From NCBI GenBank assembly GCA_026413225.1, contig CM048552.1, positions 163,382,053-163,446,052 of the forward strand: DNA of 64,000 nucleotides, given 5' to 3'. The notes under the pieces are model-generated. The model was not told where the DNA came from and searched no databases. It was given only the letters and a program-made list of their open reading frames with translations. A program made the translations under genes and the position numbers. The DNA comes from Otis tarda (taxonomy: Eukaryota > Chordata > Aves > Otidiformes > Otididae). Every line of letters begins with the position of its first letter. The stretch's first letter is position 1. This document shows positions 50,548 through 62,973 of this stretch, piece by piece.

Positions 50548-51664
50548 TGTTAACTTGGGTTTGGGATGGGGAAGTGGGGGCTAAAGCGACAGCTTCTACA
50601 TGAAGTTACTAGAAGTTTCCCCTTTGTCTGATGGACCTGGTTGGTTCCAGGGCAGACTTGAGTCTATCAGCAATGGTGATAATGCCTCTGTGATAACATA
50701 TTTAAGAAGGAAAAAATAAAACAGAAGTGTGGGCAGAGCAGGGGAGGCACAGGCCCTGCGGGTCTTGCCCTCTGGCCTCCTACCAGACAGCTGTCTGGGC
50801 CCAGCCTGGCCTGGCCCAGAGAATAAAAGATAAAAGAGAAGAGGAGATGTGAAGAGAAGAGGAGGAGAGATAAAGAATATTACAAGTGTCTGCCTGTGTC
50901 CAATTGTGAAGAATTTCTTATGAGAGAATGACTGCAGATGCCAGCGAAGAAGGACGAAGAGGAGTAAAGCTGCTCCTGGCAAGATTCCCCTACAGCCTGT
51001 GGTGAAGACCATGGTGAAGCAGGCTGTCCTGCTGCAGCCCGTGGAAGAGTAGACATCCACCTGCAGCCCATGGAGGACCCCATGCTGGGGCAGGTGGATG
51101 CCTCAAGAAGGCTGTGGCCCATGAAGGGTCTGCGCTGGGGCATTCTGTTCCTGAGGGATAGGACCCCTTAGAAAAGGACCCACACTGGAGCAGTTTTTGA
51201 AGGACTGTAGCCCATGGGAGGGAACCCACACTGGAGCAGGAGAAGAAAGAGAGGATTTCGTCCCCTGAAAAGGAAGGAGTGGCAGAAGCAACATGTGATG
51301 AACTGACCACAACCCCCATTCCCTATTCCCCCGCTGTGCCACTCAGGGAGGGAGGAGGTGGAGATAGTCAGGAATCAAGTTAAGACCAGGAAGAGGGAAG
51401 GAATGGATGGAAGGTGTTCATAAGATCTGGGTTTTTTTCTGTCTCATTATCTTACTTTGGTTTTACTGTTAATATATTGGATTAGTTTCCCCAAGTCGAG
51501 TCTGTTTTGCCCATAATGGTAACTGTTGAATGATCTCTCCCTGTCCTTATCTTAAATCTTGAGACTTTTTGTTATATTATCTCTCCTTTACTCCTTCAGA
51601 GGGTGGGGAGGGTGAGTGACTGACTGCGTAGAGCTTTGTCCCAAGTCAGGGCTAAATTACAACA
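50548..51664 (+). mobile_element. Solo ERV LTR, older relative (LTR 3)
   Basis: About 1117 bp with the layout of LTR 1 and LTR 2: 'tgttaacttgggtttggg' start, 'gtgataacatatttaagaag' TATA region near 50690-50710, internal CTGCAG/GGAGCAGG units (50985-51240), 'cccaagtcgagtctgttttg' near 51490 and 'gggctaaattacaaca' end. It is more diverged; the AATAAA has become 'aatatat', and no target duplication can be seen. No internal retroviral sequence follows. Same orientation as LTR 1 and LTR 2. Confidence 0.85.
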
Positions 51665-51794
51665 GATACAAAGTTATGGTGTTAAAAGAAGTACAACTTT
51701 TTCTTTAGCAAAAAGGTGAAAAAAAATTGCAATTAAATTAAATGAAATTTTTGGTAAATATAAATTTCTCCAAAGAGCTATTGGGATATAATGT

Positions 51795-51868
51795 TCCTTC
51801 CTTGCTTGCTTGCTTGCTTGCTTCCTTCCTTCCTTCCTTCCTCCCTTCCATCCTTCCCTCCCTCTTTG
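51795..51868. repeat. CTTG/CTTC microsatellite
   Basis: A compound tetranucleotide run: five CTTG units followed by CTTC, CCTC and CATC units, a pure pyrimidine stretch in its second half. Confidence 0.93.
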
Positions 51869-51930
51869 TTCTTGCCAAAGCCAAAGCTACATGCTACCTC
51901 ACGAAACTGATATGATTGAAGAGGTTAAGT

Positions 51931-52777
51931 AGAATCATAGAATCATAGAATGGTTACGGTTGGAAGGGACCTTCGAAGGTCATCTAGTCCAACCCCCCTG
52001 CAAGGAGCAGGGACATCCCCGACTAGATCAGGTTGCTCAGAGCCTCATCCAACCCGGTCTTGAACATTTCCAGGGATGGGGCATCTACCACCTCTCTGGG
52101 CAACCTGTTCCAGTGTTCTACAACTCGCATTGTAAAAAAAACATTTCCTACTATCTAATCTAAATCTACCTCCCTCTATTTTAAAACCATTACTCCTCGT
52201 CCTATCACAACAGGCCCTACTGAATAGCCTCTCCCCATCTTTCTTATAAGCCCCCTTGAGGTACTGGAAGATGGCTATAAGGTCTCCCCGGAGCCTCCTC
52301 TTCTCCAGGCTGAACAGCCCCAACTCTCTCATAGGAAAGGTGCTCCAGCCCTCTTATCATCTTTGTGGCCCTCCTCTGGACCTTCTCCAACTGCTCCATG
52401 TCCTTCTTCTGTTGAGGGCTCCAGAACTGGACACAGTACTCCAGGCGGGGTCTCACCAGGGCAGAGCAGAGAGGGAGAATCACCTCCCTCGACCTGCTGG
52501 CCACGCTCCTTTGATGCAGCCCAGGATATGATTGGCCTTCTGGGCTGCAAGGGTGCATTGCCTGCTCATGTTGAGCTTCTCATCTACCAGCACTCCCAAG
52601 TCTTTCTCCTCAGAGCTGTTCTTGATCCATTCTCCACCCAGCCTGTATTTGTGCCTGGGATTGCCACGACCCAGGTGCAGGACCTTGCACTTGGCCTGGT
52701 TGAACTTCACGAGGTTGGCATGGGCCCACCCCTCCAGCCTGTCAAGGTCCCTCTGGATGGCATCCCTCCCTTCCAGG
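51931..52777 (-). mobile_element. CR1 LINE, young 5'-truncated copy
   Basis: Minus-strand CR1 from the tail 'agaatcatagaatcatagaatgg' region to 'ggcatccctcccttccagg', matching the 55-kb copy from the [14 protein letters not shown] codons onward. The 52480-52710 frame reads [18 protein letters not shown] and [14 protein letters not shown]; the 52045-52332 frame reads [21 protein letters not shown] short deletion near 52330 (the 'agcctgtcctc' codons) and a shift near 52515 disrupt it. Young but inactive. Confidence 0.95.
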
Positions 52778-53351
52778 ATGTAAGTAGTCAGTGTAGCGCG
52801 TTAGTCATTGATTTGATCAATATGACAGCATTAAAAACAATGAACTGCAGTGCAAAAAAAAAAAAGGGAAAACCAAATTTGATAAAACACAGAAATCTAC
52901 ACAAGTCTACATCAGAATTAATAATAGGAGCTATATTACTAATCTTATGTGCAAAAATTATCTTGCAAATTGTGCCGTTATAAGGGTAAAAAATGCACAA
53001 CAGTGCAGCCAAAATGTGATCTGAAAGTATATGAAAGGAATAAATAGAATAAGATAGTAATGCATGACTTTTTTTAGTGTGAAAGACGATATCTCTGTAC
53101 ATGACTTTAGGTCATGGACCTGAATGTTTCTATCTAGGGTCCCCTGATGTTGCCTGTGCAAAAGAGAAGTCCCATCATGAGATTTGAAGGTAATGTACCT
53201 GGCATACTCTGTGAATATGTAAATGTTTTTCATATTATAAATTGCATTTTAAAAGTAAAACATCCCCTCAGTTCTCCAGTGGCAAACATATAAAGGAAAT
53301 TGCCCCAAGAACATAAACAGCAGTATGATATGAGATCTGACTTAAAAGAAC
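52778..53351. other. Unique AT-rich interval
   Basis: No gene or repeat recognised. Confidence 0.5.
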
Positions 53352-53865
53352 TACAGGTGATGTGCAGTTCTGTGCCCCACAAAAAAAAAAAAAAAAAAGT
53401 TAAAGTACTAGAATGCATCCAGAAAAGGACAAAAAAGCTAGTGAAAAGGCTGGAAGGGATACCCTATGAGGAGTGGCTAAGGACTTTGTTTAGAGAAACG
53501 GAGGCTGAGGGGCCACCTCATTGCTCTCTGGAGCTTCCTGAGGATGGGAGGTGCAAAGGGAAGTACTGAGCTCTTCTCCATCGTACTCAGTGATAGGACA
53601 CATAGAAATGGTTCAAAGCTGCATCAGGGCAGGTTTATACTGGACATTAAGAAGCATTTCTTTACTGAGAGAGTGGTCAAACACTGGAATAACCTTCCTA
53701 GAGAGGTAGTTGATGCCCCAAGCCCGTCAGTGTTTAAGAGGCATTTGGAGAATGCCCTTAATAATTTGCTTTAACTTTTGATCATCCCTGAAGTGATCAG
53801 GCATTTGGACTAGAAGATCACTGTAGGGCCCTTCCAGCTGGAATTATTGTATTGTATTCTATTCT
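53352..53865 (+). mobile_element. CR1 LINE, older subfamily, 3' part
   Basis: Plus-strand CR1 from the 'gtgcagttctgtgcccca' codons (VQFWSP-type) to a degenerate tail 'attgtattctattct'. Frames at 53300-53569 and 53544-53774 read RTKKLVKRLEGIPYEEWLR and then FILDIKKHFFTERVVKHWNN. A 17-A run at 53382-53398 interrupts the homologous region. It differs from the 55-kb type and resembles the 37.6-kb piece. Confidence 0.88.
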
Positions 53866-55257
53866 AAAACAGAGAATGGCTTTGCGAAACAGTGCCTTCG
53901 GTGTGAGGAAAACATATCATGCTAAATAAACCAAAATACAGAAATAGGCAAATGTACAAGATTATATTTAGTAGCTTAAGTTAGCCCAGGTCTTATTCAG
54001 AAAGCATTTCCCAGAAAGAAACACCAGGAGGTGAAGAAGAACCTTTGCGAATCACGTTTTCTTAGGTCTGCTAACAGTATAAACTGCTCTTGCTCTAAAC
54101 CTAGAAAAGAAATAGTAACCTGTAAGCACTTTAAAAGAACCTGGAAATGAGAAATGAAAAATTTGAGTAAGCATGTATTTAAAAGGTCAATTATATGGAT
54201 ATTTTACCATAATTTTTTTCCCACATCTTTTGCATATGTTCACTGTTGTAAATTGGCATATGCCTCTTCAAAAATAGAAACTGGACATTGAATTTAAAGT
54301 TAGATTATGAATAAGAATGACTTAGACCATAGGAGAAGATACAGGAGTTTCAAGTTCAACAAGAAAGAATTATCAGTGACTGTGGCATTTTCTCAATTAT
54401 GTTCACTGACATAAGGCTTCTTCAATGAAGTGAAAAACTGAATGTCTAACTGAGAATACTTTGTAAAAAAAAAAAAAAGTGTACTTACATTGCCTAGGAC
54501 TTTCTCATTTGTGACCAGTACTGACCCAAGAAAATAAGGTCTAATTTGCCTAAATGCTTGAAAGAACATGCTCAAAAGATATGGCAAATATATAAGGAGA
54601 ATAGACAGCGTTTCAAGGTTTTTTAAAGTTGGTCAGCTCTAACATGCTAGTAGCCAGAGACAGAAGATAGATAAAGGTCTGTCATGTTCAATAACATGTA
54701 CACGTACAATAACATGTAATAACATCTCAGCAATAAAATTCTCAAGTGTTCATACAGTTATTCGTGCATTGATATGTGCTATATAAATTTGAATTAACTG
54801 ATCTTATTTACATGCACTGTCAGCAAAAGGACTTGTCCTCATTTTCACTATTTGCATAATTTGACCTACAGAATCTCTACAAATATTTCTTTGCTTTCTC
54901 ATCAAAGGCAGCCTAATAGAGGACAATGGAAACTGCATTTTTATAGCTCTTCACTGCTTGTAGAGGTCTTATGAATTTGTTGATATAGCATGATCCTCCT
55001 TGTCATTGATTTGTTCTTTCTCAGGTGGTGTATTGTAGGAATCCAGTCAGAAGGAAAGGACAGCCCTGTGTTAGATCTGGGGATAGACAGGAGAAAGATG
55101 ATGGCAGCTTAATCACAAAGTAGGCTCCAGTATTGTCAGGACTTGGATGCTTATGGACGTCTCCAAAAGGAGGCATTTAAGCATACAAGATGAAGTTTAT
55201 CTCATCTAACTTTAAGAATCTATTATTTCAATATTTATAAAAGAAGGGGAAGAGTGT
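53866..55257. other. Unique AT-rich interval
   Basis: No gene or repeat recognised upstream of the large CR1. A 14-A run occurs near 54465-54478. Confidence 0.5.
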
Positions 55258-58200
55258 GTTTGGACGTAGGCTTGCCAGACTTGTCCGGAGGGCTTTAAAC
55301 TAGTGTTGCTGGGGGAGGGGGAGCACAGTTCAGCCCACGGCTATCGGCATGGCGCCAGTGCCAGCACCAAGCGGCAAGAAGTCAGGGAAGGATCGCAGGT
55401 AGGTGCAAATAAACCTAATCTGCGATACAAAAGAACACCTGTCACTCCAGCCAGCAAGTTGGTTTTATCGGGGGCCCTGCTGAAGTGTCTCTATACCAAC
55501 GCACGCAGCATGGGGAATAAACAGGAAGAGCTGGAGATGCGTGCACGCAAGCAGGGCTACGACCTTGTTGGCATCACGGAGACGTGGTGGGACGACTCTT
55601 ACGACTGGAGCATCAACATGGAGGGGTACAGGCTTTTTAGAAAAGACAGGCAGGGAAGACGAGGAGGGGGTGTCGCTCTCTATGTCAGCAACCGGCTGGA
55701 GTGCGTGGAGCTCCGCCTGGGGATGGGGGAGGAGCTGACAGAGAGCTTATGGGTCAAGATCAGAGGACAGGGACGGACGGGGGATGTTACGGTGGGGGTC
55801 TGTTACAGGCCGCCTGGCCATGAAGACAGAGCGGACGAGGCGCTCTATAGCCAGATAGGAGCAGCCTCACAGCGGTCACAAGCCCTGGTCCTCATGGGGG
55901 ACTTCAACCACCCTGACATCTGTTGGAGAGACAACACGGCAGGGCACAGGCAGTCCAGGAGGTTCCTGGAATGCGTGGACGATAACTTCCTCCTGCAGGC
56001 GATAGAGGAGCCGACAAGGAGGGGTGCCATGCTGGACCTTGTGCTCACCAACAGGGAGGGGCTGGTGGGGGATGTGAAACTGATGGACAGCCTTGGATGC
56101 AGTGACCATGATGCGGTGGAGTTCATGATCCACGGGGCGGCGAGGAAACTGCACAGCAAGCTCTCTGCCCTAGATTTCAGGAAGGCGGACTTCAGTCTCT
56201 TCAGGAACCTCATGGGCAAAGTGCCATGGGAGGCGGCCCTGGAGGGAAGAGGGGCCCAGGAAAGTTGGTCCATATTTAAGGAGCACCTCCTCCAAGCTCA
56301 GCAGAGGTGCATGCCGATGAAGAAGAAGTCGGGCAAAAAGGCCAGGAGGCCAGCGTGGATGAGCAAGGAGCTCCTGGACCAACTGAAAGTAAAGAAGGAA
56401 GCCTATAGAGGGTGGAAGCGGGGACAGGTAGCCTGGGAGGACTACCGGGTGGCTGTGCGAGCGGCCAGGGATAGGGTGAGGAAGGCTAAAGCCCTGACGG
56501 AATCGAATCTGGCCAGGGATATAAAAAGTAACAAGAAAAGCTTTTACAGGTATGTAGGGGACAAAAGAAAACTCAAGGAGAATGTAGGCCCCCTCCGGAA
56601 GGTAACGGGTGTCGTGGTTACCCGGGATGTGGAGAAGGCTGAGGTACTCAATGACTTTTTTACCTCAGTCTTCACTGATAAGGGCTCTTGTCCTGCCACC
56701 CAAGCTGTGGAAGGCACAGGCAGGGACTGCGAGGATGAAGAACCGCCCACGGTGCTCGAAGAGCAGGTTCGGGATCATCTAAGGAACTTGAAGGTGCACA
56801 AGTCCATGGGGCCTGATGAGATCCATCCACGTGTCCTGAGGGAACTGGCGGGTGAAGCTGCCAAGCCACTGGCCATCATATTTGAGAAACCGTGGCGGTC
56901 TGGTGAGGTCCCCGATGACTGGAAGAGAGGGAACATAACCCCCATTTTTAAAAAGGGGAGTAAGGAAGACCCGGGCAACTACAGGCCGGTCAGCCTCACC
57001 TCCGTGCCTGGCAAGGTCATGGAGCAGATTCTCCTGGAAACCATGCTAAGGCACATGGAGAGCAAGGAGGTGGTTGGTGACAGCCAACATGGCTTCACCA
57101 AGGACAGATCGTGCCTGACCAATTTGGTGGCCTTTTATGACGGGGTAACAGCATCGGTGGACAAGGGACGGGCAACGGATATCATCTACATGGACTTGTG
57201 CAAGGCATTTGACACTGTCCCGCATGACATCCTTCTCTCTAAACTAGAGAGGCATGGGTTCGATGGATGGACCACTCGGTGGATAAGGAGTTGGCTGGAT
57301 GGCCGCACTCAGAGAGTGGTGGTCAACGGCTCAATGTCCAAGTGGAGACCGGTCACCAGTGGCGTCCCTCAGGGGTCCGTGTTGGGCCCGGCCCTGTTCA
57401 ACATCTTTGTCGGCGACATGGACAGTGGGATAGAGTGCACCCTCAGCAAGTTTGCCGATGACACCAAGCTGTGTGGTGCCGTCGACTCGCTGGAAGGGAG
57501 GGATGCCATCCAGAGGGACCTGGACAGGCTGGAGAGGTGGGCCCGTGCCAACCTTATGAACTTCAACCAGGCCAAGTGCAAGGTCCTGCACCTGGGTCGT
57601 GGCAATCCCAGGCACAAATACAGGCTGGGCAGAGAATGGATTGAGAGCAGCGCTGAGGAGAAAGACTTGGGAGTGCTGGTAGATGAGAAGCTCAACATGA
57701 GTGGGCAATGCGCCCTTGCGGCCCAGAAGGCCAACCGCATCCTGGGCTGCATCAAGAGGAGTATGGCCAGCAGGTCAAGGGAGGCGATTCTGCCCCTCTA
57801 CTCTGCCCTGGTGAGACCCCACCTGGAGTACTGTGTCCAGTTCTGGAGTCCCCAACATAAGAAGGACATGGACCCGTTGGAAAGGGTCCAGAGGAGGGCC
57901 ACCAAGATGATCAGAGGGCTGGAGCACCTCTCCTATGAGGACAGGCTGAGAGAGTTGGGGCTGTTCAGCCTGGAGAAGAGGAGGCTCCGGGAGACCTGAT
58001 AGCGGTCTTCCAATACCTCATGGGGGCCTACAGGAAAGATGGGGAGAGGCTGTTCAGTAGGGCCTGTTGTGATAGGACAAGGGGTAATGGGTTTAAATTA
58101 GAAGGAGGTAGGTTTAGATTAGATATTAGAAAAAGATTTTTTACAATGAGAGTTGTAGAGCACTGGAACAGGTTGCCCAGAGAGGTGGTGGATGCCCCAT

Positions 58201-58347
58201 CCCTGGAGACGTTCAAGGCCAGGCTGGATGAGGCTCTGAGCAACCTGATCTAGTCAGGGATGTCCCTGCTTCTTGCAGGGGTGTTGGACTAGATGACCTT
58301 TGAAGGTCCCTTCCAACTCTAACCATTCTATGATTCTATGATTCTAT
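55258..58347 (+). mobile_element. CR1 LINE, near-complete ORF2 and 3' end
   Basis: The longest CR1 in the window, about 3.1 kb. It starts just upstream of ORF2 in the 'gggctttaaactag' spacer (55290-55303) and lacks ORF1, so it is 5'-truncated at or near the ORF1/ORF2 junction. It ends with the conserved 3' region 'gatgacctttgaaggtc' (a 14-bp palindrome core) and the tail repeating 'tctatgat' to 58347. It is the reference to which the other young copies (4.6, 8.4, 36.2, 51.9, 63.0 and 63.7 kb) are compared here. The upstream edge is uncertain by about 10 bases. Confidence 0.95.
55303..57999 (+). pseudogene. CR1 ORF2: endonuclease-reverse transcriptase, frameshifted at C-terminus
   Basis: This protein of the CR1 retrotransposon nicks target DNA and copies its own RNA there. 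Residue numbers count from 55303 (a GTG; the frame is open from 55270 and the real start is uncertain). The N-terminal APE-type endonuclease keeps Asn66 (YTNARS), Glu93 (ITETWW), Asp200 and Asn202 (GDFNHPD) and Asp268-His269 (SDH). The RT domain keeps NYRPVSL (559-565), QHGF (595-598), motif A with Asp631 (YMDLCKAFD), GVPQG (687-691) and the catalytic FADD (717-720). The thumb and C-terminal region follow ([19 protein letters not shown]). The frame ends early at 57999 because one G is missing at 57988-57991: sister copies read 'ccggggaga' where this has 'ccgggaga'. About 85 further codons ending ALSNLI continue in another frame to 58253. Otherwise it is uninterrupted, so the insertion is recent. 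It is a host LINE gene, not a cellular gene. Confidence 0.95.
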
Positions 58348-61300
58348 CAGTACTATTCATACTACATCTCTTGTAAAGCAAATTAAAAATAAATAAATAA
58401 GTGTTCAGGGAAAATATTTCATCTTACTGTAGATTTCTTATTTAGTTAATAATCATATTCCAAATTCTGTTGATCTATTTTACTTGCTAGTTTTAGGATG
58501 AGAGATTTAAATTCTCAATGTACCTATTATTTCCATCATTTCTAAGCAGTCTAGAATGTCTGGTTCAGCCATAAACCAAAGGTAAGGTTGGTAAGCCGTG
58601 TGTAGTTGGCAAAAATCTCAGTGACAACAAAAGTAGAGAATTAAGATAAGTGTTAAGTAGAGAATCAAGGTTCTTTGATTAGGCAACAAGTGAACAAGGA
58701 CCTTAAGAAATTATGAGCACAAAGATGTGGACATAGAAATACAGGTAGTCCTTCATGGATTATTTTTACTGTCTTTTGAAAGTCAAAGTCCATTTTTGTA
58801 ACCTCTTAGCTACATTCCTTTTGATTTAAACAATTTTCTCCATCTCACCACAGTCTACATATCCCTCTAACTCTCCCTACTTCTCCTTCCATTTGTATAA
58901 CTCTCTCTCTCTTTTTTGTTTAAACCATATTCTCTTGACATTAAAAGACTGTTGTAAGATAAAAGATAATTATTTTAAAAATAAATAAACAAGGAAATCA
59001 ATGAATAAGAATGAATTTACCCTTAATATAGTACATAATCTGAAGTTTAATTACATTTGCATAATTCTAAGTAGAAAAGAATTAGTCATTGTAAGGATAA
59101 GAAAAATACTTTTAGGAAGCAGTTCTTTCCATCTTAATGTAGATATCTAAAACTAGTTAACTGAATCACACTCAAAACCACCTATATTTCTTTATTTAGT
59201 ATCAAGATAGCTTAAAGGGAAGCTCTGATGTTGATGACATGTCCAGTGAGCAATAGGCAAAAAACAAGAAATAAAATATGTCAAAGAAAACCTTAAAATT
59301 TTACCTTTGATTTTTGATCTATATTCATCTCAAAAGAGCTTCAGGACAATTATTAAGATATACATGCCAAATTGCATGCTGATAAAGCAGAAAGACATTC
59401 AAACTGAATTTGAATTAAGACTTAACGGAGAAGAATTAAATAGGCTTCTTTTTTATAAGGTTAAAATAAATCTTAACAAATGAGCAAGACTTTTATTCAA
59501 TAATTTCATTATGGGTTTCTTCTATCAGACACAGTTTGTCTTATTGCCCTTATCTAAGAAATGCATTATTGGACCTTGGTTCATTATCTACATACCAATT
59601 AATTCTTTTTTTTTTTGCTTCATTTGTCCTTTTTCCTCTTGAATTCTGCCTCAGTAAATTATCTCTTCCATGGAGAACAGGTGAACAGAGAGTGAAAGAG
59701 ACTTATTCTTTGTAACTAATGAAATTGTAAGACTAAGTTGCCTGAAATTCTATAAAGCACTGCAGATGGCACCTTCCCTTTTAAAGAAAAACTTACCATT
59801 TAGTCTGCATAGGCAGCCTCCACAGGATAAAGGTCAAAGATTATTAGACTATTTTGATGTTAAGTCTCAAATTGATAGAATAATATGCTTCATTTATGCC
59901 ATCAGCATCCAATCATATTTAAATTAGACTGTTTTTACATACATTCTTGCTTTTGATTACTTAATATATGATGACATGCTGCAATTATTCATTACTGAAG
60001 CACACAATATGTCAGTAATGTCTAAGATACATAATTTCCCAAGTGTTTTGGGATTTTGAAAATTATTTTTAGATACGAGTGAATGTATCAACTAAGTTCA
60101 TAACATTTAACCGAACAGATTTGGTACTGAATATTTAATTTTTTTATGACTTCATAAAAGCCATTTAAATAAAGTATTTACACTACAAAATAAAAATCCT
60201 GATAAAATTATCCTTATTGTTATTATTTTTTTTTATCACAAGGTAATGATCATAACAAAAAAGCTAAACCCTTTTTTTTTTAATCTCTATGATTATTCAG
60301 TAGCATCAGAGAGAAATGGACCAGATGGTCCAACATCTTACTTTTTCACGTAATAATTATACCTTTTTTTTTTTCTCAACAGTTCATCCATATTTGATTC
60401 ATCTGCTTTTCTTAAATATTCATGAAAGAATTCTTTCACAGAATTTAGGAAAAACTGTTGAGTGGTCCTTAGTACAATCCTAAACAGTATGGCTTGCTGC
60501 CTGCGGGTAGCACAGTTCTCTCAGTTGACTTCTAATAGACTTTTAGTTCTTACTCTAAATAAAGTTCCCTAGTTAGGTGAAAGTAATTTAGAAGTTAATT
60601 AGTTGTTAATTTATATACCCTACCACCAACAAGGAAAGAAACAAGCTAGTGAGCTTTTTTTTCAAATGGGGAAAACAAAGGTATTAGTCTAGAAGTAGAA
60701 CCTGTAAAGTAGCTAAATTCATTGGTTTTAATCAATAGCTTTATCTTTATTGAGCCATAAACCATCAAAACAATGGAAGTTTACCTTGTTTTCTAGGAAT
60801 ATGTCTCATTTGAGTCATGCTGAGAAGAGCCCAAAATTTTCTACCTTTGAATGCAATTAAAAAAAAAAAACAAAACTAAACCACAACCAACAAAATCTCA
60901 GATGAGATTTGAAGTGGCTATATATATACATATTCAATTCTCTACAGTTTAGCTCTAAAATTAGCTGGAAGCTGATTATATTTCTTCCAATTTCTGTCTT
61001 CCATATTTTTAGTTTTATTTACAGATTTTCTTCTGCCTCAAATTAACATATTTTGGAGAACACTGTAAAGATACACAGTTAAGTGTAAGGGTGTTTCACT
61101 CCTAGAAACAGTATATTTACATGTGCTAAATAGTAGAACTGTTTACTAGCATTAAGTACAAAAGAAGTGCTTAAAAATACTTCTAGTTCAGTCTAAGTGA
61201 CAAGTTAGGTAACCATGGAAATTTAGATAAGCCCTTTATAGCCTCCAGGTATGGGAGCTAGTTATATTACTGGTGCAATGTTTTTGTAAATATCCTCTGT

Positions 61301-62973
61301 AATAACACCTTCCAGATATAACAAATAGTGAAAAGAAAACTTGTTCTTCATTCACTAGACAAAATTAATAGACAAGCAAAGGATCATCCCTGTAATGCTT
61401 TCAATCATATTCAATCCAATGCTATGTCAGCATATAATATTGGAGTCCCATACACAGTTGAGTAGAAATAACGATCAACCTAATTCTGTCAAATATAAAT
61501 GTTCTGCAGTGTTAAAATGTTACTTTCCTATCTCAGACAATATCATTCTTTCTAATATGACCACCTTTTAAATCTCTTAGAAACTGTTAACAAACCAGTT
61601 CTCTCTTCCTTCCATTAATCTCAAAACTTCAGTTCTTTCAACAAAAACTAGTGAATAAAGTTCCATTAGTGCACTCAAAATATGTTCAAAATTATCACTG
61701 TACTTATTCAAGGCTTTTAGTTTATCACAGAAGGTGAGGGGAAAGTGGTCTCAAAGTAATGAATCTGATAATATGTTTCCTATCTAGCTACTTCACAGAA
61801 GACAAATGCAATTGTGTCCATGCTATCAAGGGATCTGCATAAGCCTGCTTCTTGATCAGCAGAGGACATAAGCATATGTGTTATTTCAGACTCCCCAATA
61901 TCTCAAGGCAATGAAAAACTTTGGTTTTTTCCATTGCTGAATACCGATAATATAACTATTAAATCTAGAATTGAAATTTTCTCTGTGTGTCTCAAAACAA
62001 AAATTTGTATTTTTGATACATTCTAGAGGCAGGAAGGAAAGAAAAAGACAGTGGACATTATGGGCATGAAAAAATGTTAAATATCCATGCTGTTGAGTTT
62101 CACCTAGCTTCGTCGTACAAAAACAAAAAAAAAAATCTTCAGTACTGTATCCTTGAGTTGAGTTATAGACATCGATTCTCTCCAACATTGTTAATAGCAA
62201 GTTGATAAAGGGAGAATTGGAAGTATGGCAGAATACTTCTCTCAAAATTATTTTCCATAAAATCAAATATCAAAAAGGGAAAAAATTATGCCCATGCAAA
62301 AGTATTGTGCAGAGAATCACATTAAAAATGTTAGCAGAATTTCCAACTAGTTTCATCTTTTCATAGGCTTACCTGTTAGTTTAACTTAAACTTATTGGGA
62401 GAAGTGAAATGTTTATGACTGTGAGTCTAAATCTTTTTTGTTGTTGTTGTTGTTGTATAGGCTATAATACAAAATTCTAATGAGAGAGAATTTCCTAAAC
62501 TCTATTTTTATGGAATTAGCTTATATAACATATTAACTTCTGTCTACCTATTAAAACAAACACATATTTAAGTCTTTACATATGTATGAATACATAAGGA
62601 AGCTTATCTCAAAATTTAGTACAACCTCAGAAAGAAAATGGTGTATAGTATTCCATTTGTACAACTGAATAGCAAAAAATGTAAGATGGAAAAATAGAAA
62701 TCGTGAAAAAGAGCATCAGCATTGTCTAAGACAATAAGAAAATCTGAAGACATTATTGACAGTCTTCTTACAATTGAGATTGGTTTTGATACGTGTTGAA
62801 GTGATTCCCTAAAATATTTTAACATCTGCCTACATAGTCAAGAGAACAATCTGAGGCATTTAAAAAAAATGTAAGTTAGATGCATACCATGATACTCACA
62901 GAGCTGGGCCCATAGCTCTCCAGACTGGACTATAGCTTTAGCACAGAATGTTTCCTTTTAAGTCACCTATCCA
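58348..62973. other. Unique AT-rich DNA, no gene seen
   Basis: About 4.6 kb without recognisable repeats or genes. A TTG run lies at 62436-62456. A 126-codon minus-strand frame (61886-62266) has no features that I recognise and may be chance. Confidence 0.5.

Noticed and set aside
51795-51868. Regulatory pyrimidine tract or CRISPR-like array
   Set aside because: It is a simple CTTG/CTTC microsatellite; no spaced direct repeats anywhere in the window resemble a CRISPR array.
57331-57755. Minus-strand frames of 125-128 codons
   Set aside because: Shadows of the CR1 ORF2 coding strand; equivalent shadows recur in every CR1 copy (for example 9055-9468 and 52363-52983).
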